Positions 12,896 to 23,476 of a stretch of 64,000 nt of DNA are shown here, piece after piece. The DNA is from Clarkia xantiana subsp. parviflora (Eukaryota > Streptophyta > Magnoliopsida > Myrtales > Onagraceae), in NCBI GenBank assembly GCA_036873135.1, contig JAPTYO010000005.1, positions 7,542,166-7,606,165 of the forward strand. Direction: 5' to 3'. How positions within the stretch are numbered: the stretch's first letter is position 1; every line of letters begins with the position of its first letter. The position numbers and the translations under genes are program-made. The notes beneath the pieces are model-generated. The model searched no databases. It was not told the origin of the DNA and worked only from the letters and a program-made list of their open reading frames with translations.

Positions 12896-13416
12896 GGGTT
12901 AATAATCTATGAAAAGTTTGAAATTTGACCCATGTTAACCGGAGATGTCTGAATTTTCAAAAGTTAATTTGGAAGTCTAAATTTTCAACTTTGTTGATAT
13001 AAGAGGTCTCCGTCAATTTTTGCCGTTAAAACAGACGGAATTTGGTCACATGTTTGGCATGTGACCTGAAATAAACTTAAATCCCGAAAATGCCCTCCGA
13101 CCAAAGTGTGCCCCTCACATGCTTGACCTGAAAGGATGAAAATGCCCCTTAAAGAAAAAAAAAAGCATTTTCTTACTTTGACTTCAGGGGTAATTTTGTA
13201 ATATCACATTTTCTCAAATAAGGTATTAAATAAAAAAATATTTAAAGGGGTAAAAGTGTCATTTCACACAATTCTGTTAAATTTAACCCTAAAGATGGAC
13301 GGAAAACCAAAGTTTAACAAAGTTGAAAATTCAGACCTTCCAAATTAACTTTTGAAAATTTAGACATCTACGGTTAACATGGGTCAAAATTCAGACATTC
13401 CATATGTTATTAACCA
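12896..13416. mobile_element. Foldback Mutator-like MITE, family B copy 1
   Basis: A 521-bp element with terminal inverted repeats of roughly 150 bp, starting GGGTTAATAATC and ending gttattaacca. It is flanked by a perfect 9-bp duplication TTTAATTTA (12887-12895 and 13417-13425), the length typical of the Mutator superfamily. The arms share phrases with the element at 46695-47567, for example 'cccatgttaac', 'ttttgttgat/ttaa' and 'gacggaaaacc' types. Near 13045 there is a palindromic motif ggtcacatg...catgtgacc that recurs in the other copy. No transposase is encoded, so it must be non-autonomous. Confidence 0.85.
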
Positions 13417-13662
13417 TTTAATTTAGTAGTATTATAAGTTAACGTTGTGTTTGGTATGAGTATTGGATATCTAGCAGTTAGTGTAATATCCCAGTTAAGC
13501 AATTAATTAATTGTAGGATTAGTGTTAAAAACATAATAGTTTGTTTTGGTAAGGCAATATGAGACGTACTATTTAGGTCAATAAATCAATATTACATGTT
13601 CTATTGCAGCATGCTAAAACACTCCTTAATCTATTCGATTCTCTAGGGAAAAATGTTACGGG

Positions 13663-14317
13663 TGTTGGATTACGGCGGGAACTCCGGTTACGGTGACGGA
13701 TTCCTTAGCTCCTCGCAATCCTGCAGAAGGGGAATAGAGGGCAGTGGCCCAGAATCCCTCTCCGATGCTTAACGTAAGTACGGCAGTCAACAGAGCAAGC
13801 AAGCAAAATATTTGTGTCTGTGTCAAAAAACCTAACCATAATCTGGGATAACTTCCCTCCTTTTATAGAGGAAAGGTCATCCCAGTTACCTGATTAGGCG
13901 GTTGAATCGTGATTCACCGTCCCACGTATCTCGCCGTATATCTTGCCCTGTACCTCGTACAGTTATTCGTATCCCACATATCTCGCCCATTATATCATTA
14001 CTATGATCGTGACGAGATTTCCGGGATTGGGCTCTTACTGGTGAGTCTCGATCATTATCGGAGGCTCCCAAGTTACATCGTTGAGGATTCGGTGTCAGGG
14101 AGTGGTGTCAACTCCCATATCGGGACCGACTACGTCCAGGTCCGATATCCGTCGGGGCTTTTCCCTATCAGAGCTATACTTGCTCGGGGCCATTCAATAT
14201 CGGGGCCTCCTTTCGTCGGAACCCTTAGCCTTCCAGTAGCCCAGCTCCTAGCCCAACGGGCCTAGTCGCCGTTTGTAAATCGTTAAGGGGCCTAACGGCC
14301 TTCGCCGGGGCCCATCA
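13663..14317 (-). repeat. 3' LTR of the Tat element (left LTR)
   Basis: 655 bp, TGTTGGATTACGG...GGGCCCATCA on the + strand. It differs from the right LTR at four positions that I can find. A TATA-like TTTTATAG (13861-13868, TATAAAA on the - strand) is in the same place as in the other LTR. Confidence 0.95.
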
Positions 14318-14329
14318 TTTGCCCCCAAG
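14318..14329 (-). other. Polypurine tract of the Tat element
   Basis: Read on the - strand, cttgggggcaaa directly precedes the 3' LTR start TGATGGGCC. Position and purine content fit the plus-strand primer of an LTR element. Confidence 0.65.
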
Positions 14330-14735
14330 ACGTGAGGGACTTATAGTGCGTCGCGTCTTCCAACGTCGGACTCTTTCGTATCCTCGTCGGAGGCCTTCGT
14401 GTGGAATGTCGGAGGCCATTGCCTTGAATATTTTCAAGATCCTTTGGGATCCTGTTTGTATTCGAAGGGATTTCTTGATCAGACCAGCATTTAATGCTGA
14501 TAGGAGATGAAGGAACGTTTCGGGCTCTGCACGCCTGTCTGCTGAAAAAGCACTTTTCAACCGTTCCAATACGTCATTACTTCTTGTCTTATCTGTCCCA
14601 TGCGTTCTGACGGTTCAGATTAAAACCGTTCCTATTTTTCGAATTGGCACGTTTTCCCTTGGACGATCATGATTGAATCGTTTCGAGTCCCGCGGCTTTG
14701 ATTGTCCACCTCTTCAGTTCCCTGTTTTCTTCTCT

Positions 14736-14742
14736 TATAAAA
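14736..14742 (+). promoter_or_regulatory. TATA box of the antisense gene in the Tat element
   Basis: TATAAAA is followed by a pyrimidine-rich stretch (accctaaccctaggcac). It lies about 140 bases upstream of the ATG at 14882, a spacing that leaves a normal plant 5' UTR. It points along the + strand, against gag-pol, and lies inside the element rather than in the LTR. Confidence 0.6.
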
Positions 14743-14881
14743 CCCTAACCCTAGGCACTGTTTCACCCTTCTTTTACCTCTCTTTCTTTGCGATCCCAAG
14801 AGCTCTGATTCTCCAAATTTCGAGTTTTCACCGGCGATTCGAGCAATTCAAGCTTTTCCGATCACGACCACTCCAACCACC

Positions 14882-17656
14882 ATGTCTGGTAAGGTTCTTC
14901 ATCTTATTGCTCTTTTCCTTTTTATCTTTGGTTTTCTTTAGGTTTCAATTTTTCCTTCCTTCCTTCCCTCGACGATTTTTAGCCGAGGGATCTGCTACTG
15001 TTGGCCAACCCTTCGTCTTCAAGTATCTCAAGAACACGCTCGCGCCCATTAGCTTTGATAGGGCTCGTAGAGAGTGTGGCATTTTTGAATCCTCCTTCGG
15101 GGCCCGCTATCCTTATGACAAATTCGATTCTCGTGAGGCTCAAATTACGCTCCCCAAAGGAGATGAGGTGTTCATCTCCCCAGGGCAGATTCGTGCAGGA
15201 ATTCGACTGCCCTTCTGTCCGAGTTGGGTGGAGCTGTGCAACCATTATAAGACGTACCCTACGACCTTCTCTCCACACGCAATCCGTACATGGATTGCTT
15301 TCCAAGTGTGGTGTGATATCAATGGGGAGGATTGGAGCTATTCCCTGGAGCTCTGGCGGGTTCTCTACAAGATGACCTGCAACAAGGACGGAATCTGCTC
15401 CTTTACCCCCCGCCAACCCGAGGGGACCGATGAGCAATATAGGGAGATGGGCTGGGACAGGAAGGTGTCCTGGAAGATCTGCAAGGAACGGGCCATCATC
15501 TCCGACAAAGGGAACGACAATGCTAATTGGAAGGAGCAATACTTCTTCATTCAGCCTGGTCCCATCGAGTGGCCGAAGACCATCGTGGAGGCTGATCCCC
15601 CCGTGCCTTTTCGTTCATGGTCGGAACAGACCAAGAGGGCCTTGATGCTCATCCAGGCTCGTCGCTGGGAGAAGGGTTACCGACCCTTCGAGGCCACTTC
15701 TGTCACTGACCAGCAGCGGGTCAAGATTGGGATTATGCTGATCGATCCCAATTCCGGGGGAAATGTTCGTGACGGTGTTTCCAATGTAATTCTCTGGGTA
15801 ATCTTCTAATTGTTTCTTTTTTCCACTGCTTACAGCCCCTCGAACATCGCTGACCGCCCGTCTGTTTCAGGAGGATACCGATGCCTCCCACTCACTGAAG
15901 CGCAAGAAGAAGTCTTCCCACCGAAAGATTTCTGCCCCGTCGGGGCCGTCCAAGAAGAAGGCAAGGACTTCCGAGGCCCCCAGGTCTGCCCCCACCTCCG
16001 AGGGGCGGACTAATGTGGATGTAGTCAGGACCGCCTTCAACGTCCGCTCCGAAAAGGAAGGTAAGGAAGTTTTTCGTGCTATTAAAAGATATAGGGAGTT
16101 GGTACCTCAAGACCTTCAGGCCTCCGATATGGAAGGACGGATTAGAGATGTCAGGAATATCCTCCGAGGGGAAACTCCACATGTTCTCGAGGCGGGCTAT
16201 TATGACTTTTTCGGCAAAGAAAGATTTATGGAGCGTTGTTTAATCTGGCACACCGATATCAAATTAATCCCTCGACTTATTCGCCCCGCTGCAGGTCCTG
16301 CGGACGTCGCCCCTGCTGCACCTGCCTCGGACTCCGCGCCTGCGGCGGAGCCGGTGGTGGAAGATGCCCCGACGGAAGTCCGGGGCGAATTCGGTCGGGT
16401 GACCAGCTTGGAGGACTCCCCTTCCGATGATCGAGCTGAGGAGGAAGGCCTCATCCTCCGAGGGAAATCGAGGTTGACTCCCGTGAAGTCATCTGGTGGG
16501 AAGGCATCTCCACTTCCCACCACGCCGCCATCGTCCTCTGCTCCACCATCCTCGCCAGTTAGGGGTGTGACCCCCGAAGCTCGAGTGAGCGAGGAAGCTG
16601 AAGAGCCCCGCCTGGTAGTACCTCCGTTCCCTTTGGATGGGGACTACTATCAGGCCTTCTCTTCGGACCAGGGCTCCGAGCCTTGGAGACCGGTGGAGTC
16701 CCTTCAGGGGATCCCTCTGCATCGGGGGTGCCAGGAGAAGAACCTGGCCTTGCACTTAGTGTCGGGCTCGGTCCCGCCCTCTTTGAGGCGTCCCCTTTCT
16801 CTGGAAGGGGAAGACATCGATGCTGACATCCGACAGATGGCCGTTCGTCGGATAGAGGTAAGTGAACTTTTTCTTTTATTCATCTGGGGGTGTTCCGACG
16901 TTTGAGTACTAAGCTGTATTCGCCCTTCAGGAAATCGCGGACCAGGATCGCTGCTTTGGCTACATCCTGTCTTTGCGGGAGGCTTTGGAGCGAGAACGGG
17001 CCAACTCCAACCTCGAGAGCCTGACCAAGCTCCAAGAGGACTTAGCTGCCTCCGAGGCGTCAAGGCTCCGAGCGGAGGAGGGTAAAAAGCGAGCTGAGGA
17101 GCGGGCCGAAGAGATCAGGCAACAGGCTGAGGAGGATAGGCAGCGGGCCGAGGAGGTCCGAGTCAAGCTTACTCAAGAGGCTCAATCCCAGCACCGGCAG
17201 ATTCTAAGTCTTGAGAGCTCGCTCAAGCGGGAGCAGCAGGCGGCCATGGCGGATCGGAGCCAGGCTGCCTTCGAGAAGGCAGCGTTGCAGGAAACGGCTG
17301 AGCGGCTGAAGCTCGAGAAGCAGAGGGCCATCGCGGAGCTAGAAGAGGCGAGGGCGGATCACTCCGCCCAACTAACAAACGCGAAGGTCCAGGGCCGCGA
17401 AGAGTACCGGAGCTCGGAGGACTTCAAGGAGGATGCGGCGAAACATTGTCAAGAGGATCTGCAGAATGCCATCCTCGATATTGTCGAAGAACTTAATGAG
17501 ACTTATGGGGACTCCATCGACTTGAGGAAGTCCAAGACTCTCGGCCCAGCCGCAGAAACGTACCTCAACCTTCCTTCAGAAAGCTCCTCTGGAGACGCCG
17601 ACGAGTCTGCCCCTCCAAAGCCTTCCGAAGATTCAGCACCTGGAGACCGAGTTTAA
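14882..17656 (+). CDS. Antisense four-exon gene of the Tat retrotransposon (Transposase_28-like plus coiled coil)
   Basis: My model has exons 14882-14888, 14983-15797, 15871-16857 and 16931-17656, all GT-AG, joining in frame to 844 residues. The first exon is only ATGTCTG. The N-terminal half (for example RLPFCPSWVELCNHY, HAIRTWIAFQVWC) resembles the 'putative gypsy type transposon' domain (Pfam Transposase_28) found in plant Tat-type elements. A basic KRKKK stretch near residue 282 could be a nuclear signal. A Pro/Ala/Ser-rich acidic linker follows, then a long heptad-rich coiled coil of Glu, Arg, Ala and Gln from about residue 615 to 755. The gene runs against gag-pol, has its own TATA box and keeps introns inside a retrotransposon. 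Function is unknown; a structural or nuclear factor is possible but is only inference. Confidence 0.8.
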
Positions 17657-17769
17657 AATCTTAAGTCCTTGTACTTCTTCCTTATTATCTCTTTTGTACC
17701 GAACCTTTTAGGCCTTCGAGCCTTTTATGAATGTTTTCTTTTCGGTCATGCTCTTCGTAACTCTTTTAT

Positions 17770-18112
17770 CGGACCTTAAGAACTTTAAGGCTTTCCGTCG
17801 TCCTATGACGCTTTTAAATCGAACCTTAATAACCTAAGGATTTTTCGGACGTCCAATGACGCTTTTTAAATCGAACCTTAACAACTTAAGGATCTTTCGG
17901 ACGTCTAACGACGCTTTTTAATCGAACCTTAATAACTTAAGGATTTTTCGGACGTCCAATGACGCTTTTTAATCGAACCTTAATAACTTAAGGATTTTTC
18001 GGACGTCCAATGACGCTTTTTAATCGAACCTTAATAACTTAAGGATTTTTCGGACGTCCAACGACGCTTTTTAATCGAACCTTAATAACTTAAGGATTTT
18101 TCGGAATACTTT
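17770..18112. repeat. 51-bp tandem repeat array inside the Tat element
   Basis: About six and a half copies of a 51-bp unit containing aatcgaacctta, ataacttaagga and cggacgtccaatgacg. Internal copies are nearly identical, with outer ones more diverged. Each unit contains the palindromes ccttaataacttaagg and ggacgtcc. The array lies exactly between the converging 3' ends of the antisense gene (stop at 17654-17656) and of gag-pol (stop at 18213-18215), so it may act as a shared terminator or spacer; that role is inference. Confidence 0.9.
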
Positions 18113-18212
18113 GATCAGAAGTAACCTCTTTATTGATTGATGTCTTTAACATAGCATGCACCACTCAGGGCGACTTGATTACATCGTTGCGCCTCTACGG
18201 ACGACTTATTTG

Positions 18213-21200
18213 TCAAACATGACATTTCTTCAGATGTTCACCACTAAAGGTGTTTCGTAACACTTTGCCGTCGAGGTCTTCTAGCTTGTAAGCGTTTGGG
18301 GCCGGTATGCCTACGATCTTGTAAGGCCCTTCCCATTTCGGAGACATCTTGTTGATTCGATCCTGGAGGGCGAACTCATTCCGACGTAGGACCAGCTCCC
18401 CCGCATGGAACTGTCGCGACCTGACCTTCCGGTTATAGTACCTGGCCGTCGCCAAACGCATCCGAGCTTGCACTATGTCAGCCTCTAGCCGTTTTTCCTC
18501 TAACAAGGATAACTCCAGGCGCCTTGTTTCGTCATTCGTCAAAGGTCCTATCCTGGCTCTTTCTGGATTCGTCGAGGGCTCATAGCTTCTGGTTCGATGG
18601 GACGCCACAGCGATTTCTACAGGAGCGACCGCCTCCGTCCCATAAACAAGTGCAAACGGGGTTTCACCTGTTGACCGCTTGGGTGTCGTTCGGACCGCCC
18701 ATAACACGTTCTCCAGCTCGTCTAGCCATTTTCCGTCCAAAGCGTAAACCCTCTTCTTCAAGCCCTCCATCACGGTTTTGTTGGCAGCCTCCACCTGCCC
18801 ATTGGTCTGGGCGTGACGAACGGATGCTGTCCGATGCTCGATATTGAACTCGTCTAGGAACCTCTCCAACTGGGCCCCATTAAACGGAGGACCGTTGTCA
18901 GTGATGATCACCTTCGGCACCCCATATCTCGATAAAATTCGGGTCTGGAGGAACTTAATGATATGTCCCGCTGTTGTCTTGGCTAAGGGCTTAGCCTCGA
19001 TCCATTTCGAGAAGTAATCAATCGCAACCAGCAGATGTGTGCACTGGCTCTTTGCTTTCGGAAGGGGTCCCACCAGGTCAATGCCCCACTGTGCGAAGGG
19101 CCAAGCACTCCCAATGGGCATCAAATCAGCAGCGGGGGCTGTGATATTCGAAGCGTATCTCTGACACGCGTCACAGGATCGGACAAGCGCCGTTGCCTCC
19201 TTATTCATCGTAGGCCAATAATATCCCAAGTTCAACGCCTTTCTCAGGATGGATCGGGCGCCCTCGTGACAGGCTGCGACTCCTTCATGCAGTTCTCTCA
19301 GAATTCGGGTCGTATCGGGTTCTGCTACGCATTTCAGGAAAGGTGTCGAAAGCAAACCCTTCTTGTACAACTGGTTATCCACCATCGCGTAGTTAATTGA
19401 CATTCGTCGCAGTCGTTCTGCTGCCACTTTGTCTTCAGGGAGTGTCCCCGTAGTTAGGTACACAATTATCGGGGTCATCCAAGTGGGCTCCTCATCTGAC
19501 CCTGTTTCGATAGGGTGAGTGGGCTCCTCATCTGACCCTGTTTCGATAGTGCACACCTCCGATGGATCGGTCGTCGACAGAATTACCCTCTCCAAGAAGT
19601 GTACCCTCCGAGTCTCCTCCAAAGGTGCCCCCAAGGCAAATTTGCTCAAGGCGTCGGCCTCCACATTCTTTTCTCTTGGGATTGCCTCTATATCAAAGCT
19701 TTTGAAGCTCTCTTTTAATGTCTGAGCCTCCTGAAGATACTTCTTCATGATTGGATTCTTTGCTCCATAGTGCCCCCGGATCTGATTTACGATCAGGCTT
19801 GCATCACACTTCACCCTCAGATGTTCGATTCCAGTGCCCTTAGCGATTTTCAACCCTGTTATAAGAGCTTCATACTCTGCCTCGTTATTGGTGGCCTTAA
19901 ATGTTAGGGCCAACGCATATCGAAGTGGCTCAGCCCCGCCTGGCGGAATTAATACGAACCCCGCACCCGATCCATCCGAGCTTGACGAGCCATCCGTGTA
20001 CAACTCCCAGGTGTTCTCCTTATTCGGCTGTTCCAACTGCCCTGCCGTCGGGACCTCGTCAGTTTTCCCAGTGGTTGCCCCCTCTACTGTTCCCGTTGCT
20101 TCAGGATCGGGAATAGTAGATTCAACTATAAAGTCGGCCAATGCCTGCCCTTTGATAGCTGTTCTTGGAGCGAAATGAATTCGAAACTCGCTAAGTTCCA
20201 CGGCCCACTTTACTAGTCTCCCCGATGCGTCGGGTCGGTTTAAGAAGTGTTTCAATGGCTGATCAGTCAACACCGTAATTTCATGCGCATGGAAGTAGGG
20301 CCGTAACTTTCGGGCAGTAATAATCAACGCAAAGAGATACTTCTCAATCGGAGGATAATTCATTTCACTCTTGGCAAACGCCTTGCTTACATAATAGACA
20401 GGAATCTGATTGCCCTCTACAGCTTTAACTAGAACAGAGCTTATTGCAAATGCAGAAATGGCCAAATAAAGATAGAGCGGCTCGCCTGGAGCTGGCTTCG
20501 CAAGTGGCGGGAGGTCGCGGAGATGTTGTTTGAGCGCTTGGAACGCCTCCTCACATTCAGCAGTCCATTCGAACTGTCGGTTGGCTCTTAACACATTGAA
20601 AAATGGCATCGACCGGTCGCTGGCCTTGGATAAGAAGCGGTTCATCGAAGCCAGCCGACCGTTCAACACCTGCACCTCCCTATGGTTGGTCGGGGACTGC
20701 ATCTCTTCTATCGCCCTTAGTTTCTCGGGATTCACCTCGATCCCCCTCTGGCTCACCATGAAGCCTAAGAACTTCCCGGAATGGACTCCGAAAGCACATT
20801 TGGCTGGATTCAGGCGGACCTGGTGGAGCTTCATTCTCTCGAAGGCCATTGCCAAGTTGCCCACGTGGTCTGATGCTTGTCGGGACTTCACCAGCATGTC
20901 ATCTACATAGGCTTCCATGGTACTCCCAATCATGTCCCCGAACAGCTTGTTCACCATTCTCTGATATGTCGCCCCCGCATTCACCAGGCCGAAGGGCATG
21001 ACGTCGTACTGGAAGACTTCACTGTCAGCGTAAAAGGCAGTATGTTGGGCGTCTTTCTTCGCCATCTTTATCTGGTTATAACCAGAATAAGCATCCATAA
21101 AGCTCAGCAACTCATGCCCCGATGTAGCATCCACTAGCTGATCGATCCGTGGGAGCGGATAACAGTCCTTCGGACAGGCCTTGTTCAGGTCGCGGAAGTC

Positions 21201-23360
21201 GACACACATCCGCCACTTCCCGTTGCTCTTCCTTACCAGCACTGGGTTGGCTACCCACGTCTGGAATCGGATCTCCCGAATGAACCCAGCATCGAGCAAC
21301 CTGCCAACCTCCTGCTGGATTGCAATTCTCTTGTCTGCCCCCATCGGACGTCTTTTCTGCGCGATCGGCTTGATCATAGGGTCGATATTTAATTCGTGCT
21401 CGATCACATCACGACTGATTCCCGGCATATCACTCGGAGACCAGGCAAATAACTCCTTGAATTCTTTCAACAGGGTGATCAACTCCTGAGCTCTTTCCTC
21501 GGATAGGGCAGATCCGATCTTCACCTTCCTCTCAGGCCCATCTATCTCAACTTCTTTTAGGTCCTCCATGGGGGCGGGACGCCCAAACTCCTCTCGAGGG
21601 TCAGTGTCCGTCTGGAGCACCGACATAGCCTCCTTCCTTGATCTCCTAGTGGCGTTGACATAGCATCGTCTCGACGCCACTTGGTCGCCTTTCACTTCGC
21701 CGACGCCATTCTCAGTCGGGAACTTCAGTTTCTGATGAACAGTCGAGGCTACTGCCATCAGTGGATTGATAGTGGTTCTTCCAATGATTGCATTGTACGT
21801 CCCTGTGGATTCGACCACCACGAACTCCACATTCCTCTTCTCCATCTTCCAGCCACTGCCGAACCACACGGGCAACGTGATAACCCCCAATGGATAAGAG
21901 GTTGTGCCGCAAAATCCTACCATCGGGAAGTTAACCTCCCGCAAATCTTTCTTCTTCTTCCCCATCTGCTCCAGGGCGTCGGAGAAGAGGATGTCGGAGG
22001 AGCTTCCTCCATCAATGAGGATCCTCTTCACTTCGAATCCTCCTACATCCAGTGTTACTACTAGGGCATCCTCGTGGGGGGTCTCTACTCCCTCCAGATC
22101 CTTCGCCGAGAAGGTGATCTCCATCTCTTCCTTCGGGGTCCACGACCACGATCTTTTTCCCAAAACCACTGCGACTGGAACCTGGTTGGCATAACGCTCT
22201 CGAGAGGATGATGTGTCTCCTCCTGCAGCGAACCCTCCATGGATCACATTAATAATCCTCTTCTGTCGGGACCCGGATGGGCCCTCCGAAGGCTCTGCGT
22301 CGGACCTCCTCTTCCTGGGGGACCTCGATCGAGATTTGGACCTTGACCGAGATCGCGAACGGGGCTTGCAGCGCGAGTCTCCCACGAACTCCTTCAGCTT
22401 ACCCCTCTGGATAAGCTTCTCTATTTCCCTCTTCAGCTCTCGACACTGGTCAGTGTCGTGACCGGAGGCCCGATGGAATCGACAGTAACGGTCGGTGCGG
22501 GAGCCCAACTTTTCTCCTTCCTTCTTCTTGGGGAAACGAGCGAGGCCTTGCTTCTCCATTACCGCCAAGACCTCTTTCAAAGGTCTGTTGAGGGGGGTAA
22601 ACTCCTCCCTCTGATTGTCCCTTTTAGTCGAACGCTTATCCTCCCTCCGATCGGAACGTCCGCGACTCCGACTACCCTCAGAGCTATCCTTCCTGTGTCG
22701 GTTGTCCAATGGTTTGAACAACTGCTTTCCTTCGTGTCCTTTGGGAGGAGCCAGTTCTCCAGCTGCAATCTTCGACTCCTGGACGTCAATTTGCTGTTTC
22801 ACCCTTGCCTGGAGCGCCTCCATGTTCCAGACATTTTTGGCTGCGATGCTGTGCAGTAAGTCGGAACCGTAGGGGGGTTTAAGGTTTTTCAGGAAGGTAC
22901 GGATGGCCTCGCCCTCCGATATTTCCTCATCCAGCTCAGTCATGCCAGCCGTGTAACGCTGGTAGTATTGGGCCAGCGATTCGTCGGGCCTCTGGACCAC
23001 CTCATGCAGGGTCCGAACGCTCTTCAGAAGCCGTCGACGCCCCTGATACTGGGCGATGAATCGCTGGTGCATGTCCTTCCAACAGGTGATACATCCAGTG
23101 GGCAGACTGTAGAACCACGTCATCGCCTTCTCCCCGAGGGTGCTTGGGAACAGGGCGCAGATAACATCCTCATCGGGGGTCCTGCCCATACATGCTGTTA
23201 GGTGCTTCTGTACGTGGCGAACCGGGTCCGCGTCCCCGTCGTACTCGTCTATCTTCGGGATACCCAAACCTGGAGGGGCCAGGGTATGAATCAGCCTGGG
23301 CACGAAGGGATGGGTTTCCTGACTCCCCAGCTCCGACATCATGGGCTTCTGGTCTCCCAT
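18213..23360 (-). CDS. Gag-pol polyprotein of the Tat-lineage gypsy element
   Basis: A single uninterrupted frame of 1,715 codons from the ATG at 23360 (MGDQKPMMSELG); the frame is open a little further, but only through GTG codons. In order: retrotransposon gag domain with AMTWFYSLP; a zinc-knuckle variant YCRFHRASGHDTDQC near 291-304; a protease with DGGSSSDILF near 450; reverse transcriptase with VMPFGLVNA and YVDD near 818; a first RNase H; a second, archaeal-like RNase H with LYTDGSSSSDG near 1118 and TNNEAEYEAL; and an integrase with the HHCC region near 1353 and ITDNGPPF near 1482, followed by a chromatin-tail region. The paired RNase H domains diagnose the Tat lineage. No stop or frameshift is seen. 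Between aRNase H and integrase an 11-residue unit with ETGSDEEPT is duplicated in tandem. Confidence 0.95.
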   Translation of the reverse strand: MGDQKPMMSELGSQETHPFVPRLIHTLAPPGLGIPKIDEYDGDADPVRHVQKHLTACMGRTPDEDVICALFPSTLGEKAMTWFYSLPTGCITCWKDMHQRFIAQYQGRRRLLKSVRTLHEVVQRPDESLAQYYQRYTAGMTELDEEISEGEAIRTFLKNLKPPYGSDLLHSIAAKNVWNMEALQARVKQQIDVQESKIAAGELAPPKGHEGKQLFKPLDNRHRKDSSEGSRSRGRSDRREDKRSTKRDNQREEFTPLNRPLKEVLAVMEKQGLARFPKKKEGEKLGSRTDRYCRFHRASGHDTDQCRELKREIEKLIQRGKLKEFVGDSRCKPRSRSRSRSKSRSRSPRKRRSDAEPSEGPSGSRQKRIINVIHGGFAAGGDTSSSRERYANQVPVAVVLGKRSWSWTPKEEMEITFSAKDLEGVETPHEDALVVTLDVGGFEVKRILIDGGSSSDILFSDALEQMGKKKKDLREVNFPMVGFCGTTSYPLGVITLPVWFGSGWKMEKRNVEFVVVESTGTYNAIIGRTTINPLMAVASTVHQKLKFPTENGVGEVKGDQVASRRCYVNATRRSRKEAMSVLQTDTDPREEFGRPAPMEDLKEVEIDGPERKVKIGSALSEERAQELITLLKEFKELFAWSPSDMPGISRDVIEHELNIDPMIKPIAQKRRPMGADKRIAIQQEVGRLLDAGFIREIRFQTWVANPVLVRKSNGKWRMCVDFRDLNKACPKDCYPLPRIDQLVDATSGHELLSFMDAYSGYNQIKMAKKDAQHTAFYADSEVFQYDVMPFGLVNAGATYQRMVNKLFGDMIGSTMEAYVDDMLVKSRQASDHVGNLAMAFERMKLHQVRLNPAKCAFGVHSGKFLGFMVSQRGIEVNPEKLRAIEEMQSPTNHREVQVLNGRLASMNRFLSKASDRSMPFFNVLRANRQFEWTAECEEAFQALKQHLRDLPPLAKPAPGEPLYLYLAISAFAISSVLVKAVEGNQIPVYYVSKAFAKSEMNYPPIEKYLFALIITARKLRPYFHAHEITVLTDQPLKHFLNRPDASGRLVKWAVELSEFRIHFAPRTAIKGQALADFIVESTIPDPEATGTVEGATTGKTDEVPTAGQLEQPNKENTWELYTDGSSSSDGSGAGFVLIPPGGAEPLRYALALTFKATNNEAEYEALITGLKIAKGTGIEHLRVKCDASLIVNQIRGHYGAKNPIMKKYLQEAQTLKESFKSFDIEAIPREKNVEADALSKFALGAPLEETRRVHFLERVILSTTDPSEVCTIETGSDEEPTHPIETGSDEEPTWMTPIIVYLTTGTLPEDKVAAERLRRMSINYAMVDNQLYKKGLLSTPFLKCVAEPDTTRILRELHEGVAACHEGARSILRKALNLGYYWPTMNKEATALVRSCDACQRYASNITAPAADLMPIGSAWPFAQWGIDLVGPLPKAKSQCTHLLVAIDYFSKWIEAKPLAKTTAGHIIKFLQTRILSRYGVPKVIITDNGPPFNGAQLERFLDEFNIEHRTASVRHAQTNGQVEAANKTVMEGLKKRVYALDGKWLDELENVLWAVRTTPKRSTGETPFALVYGTEAVAPVEIAVASHRTRSYEPSTNPERARIGPLTNDETRRLELSLLEEKRLEADIVQARMRLATARYYNRKVRSRQFHAGELVLRRNEFALQDRINKMSPKWEGPYKIVGIPAPNAYKLEDLDGKVLRNTFSGEHLKKCHV
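19481..19549 (-). repeat. In-frame 33-bp tandem duplication inside gag-pol
   Basis: The phrase gtgggctcctcatctgaccc occurs twice with a 33-base offset, giving two adjacent copies of ETGSDEEPT in the polyprotein. It sits in the linker between the archaeal-like RNase H and the integrase and keeps the frame. Confidence 0.85.
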
Positions 23361-23458
23361 ACAGATACCCACAATTCTCACCACCTGGTTGCGGTCTGTT
23401 GCCAGCCATGATATGGAATCAGAGGGAATGCGAACTTACTTTTGGCTTTTGTTGCGAT

Positions 23459-23476
23459 TCCCACAGACGTCGCCAA
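23459..23476 (-). other. Primer binding site region of the Tat element
   Basis: On the - strand the LTR end CAACA is followed directly by TTGGCGACGTCTGTGGG, the expected position of the tRNA primer site. The first bases resemble a TGGCGCCG-type tRNA site with one difference; the tRNA cannot be named safely. Confidence 0.5.

Noticed and set aside
14979..15539. 186-codon - strand frame in the Tat element
   Set aside because: It is the shadow of the antisense gene's second exon, which has splice sites, a TATA box and family similarity on the + strand.
23361..23384. Extension of gag-pol to GTG at 23384
   Set aside because: No reason to use a GTG start in a plant element; the first ATG in frame is at 23360 and an in-frame TAA lies a little further upstream.
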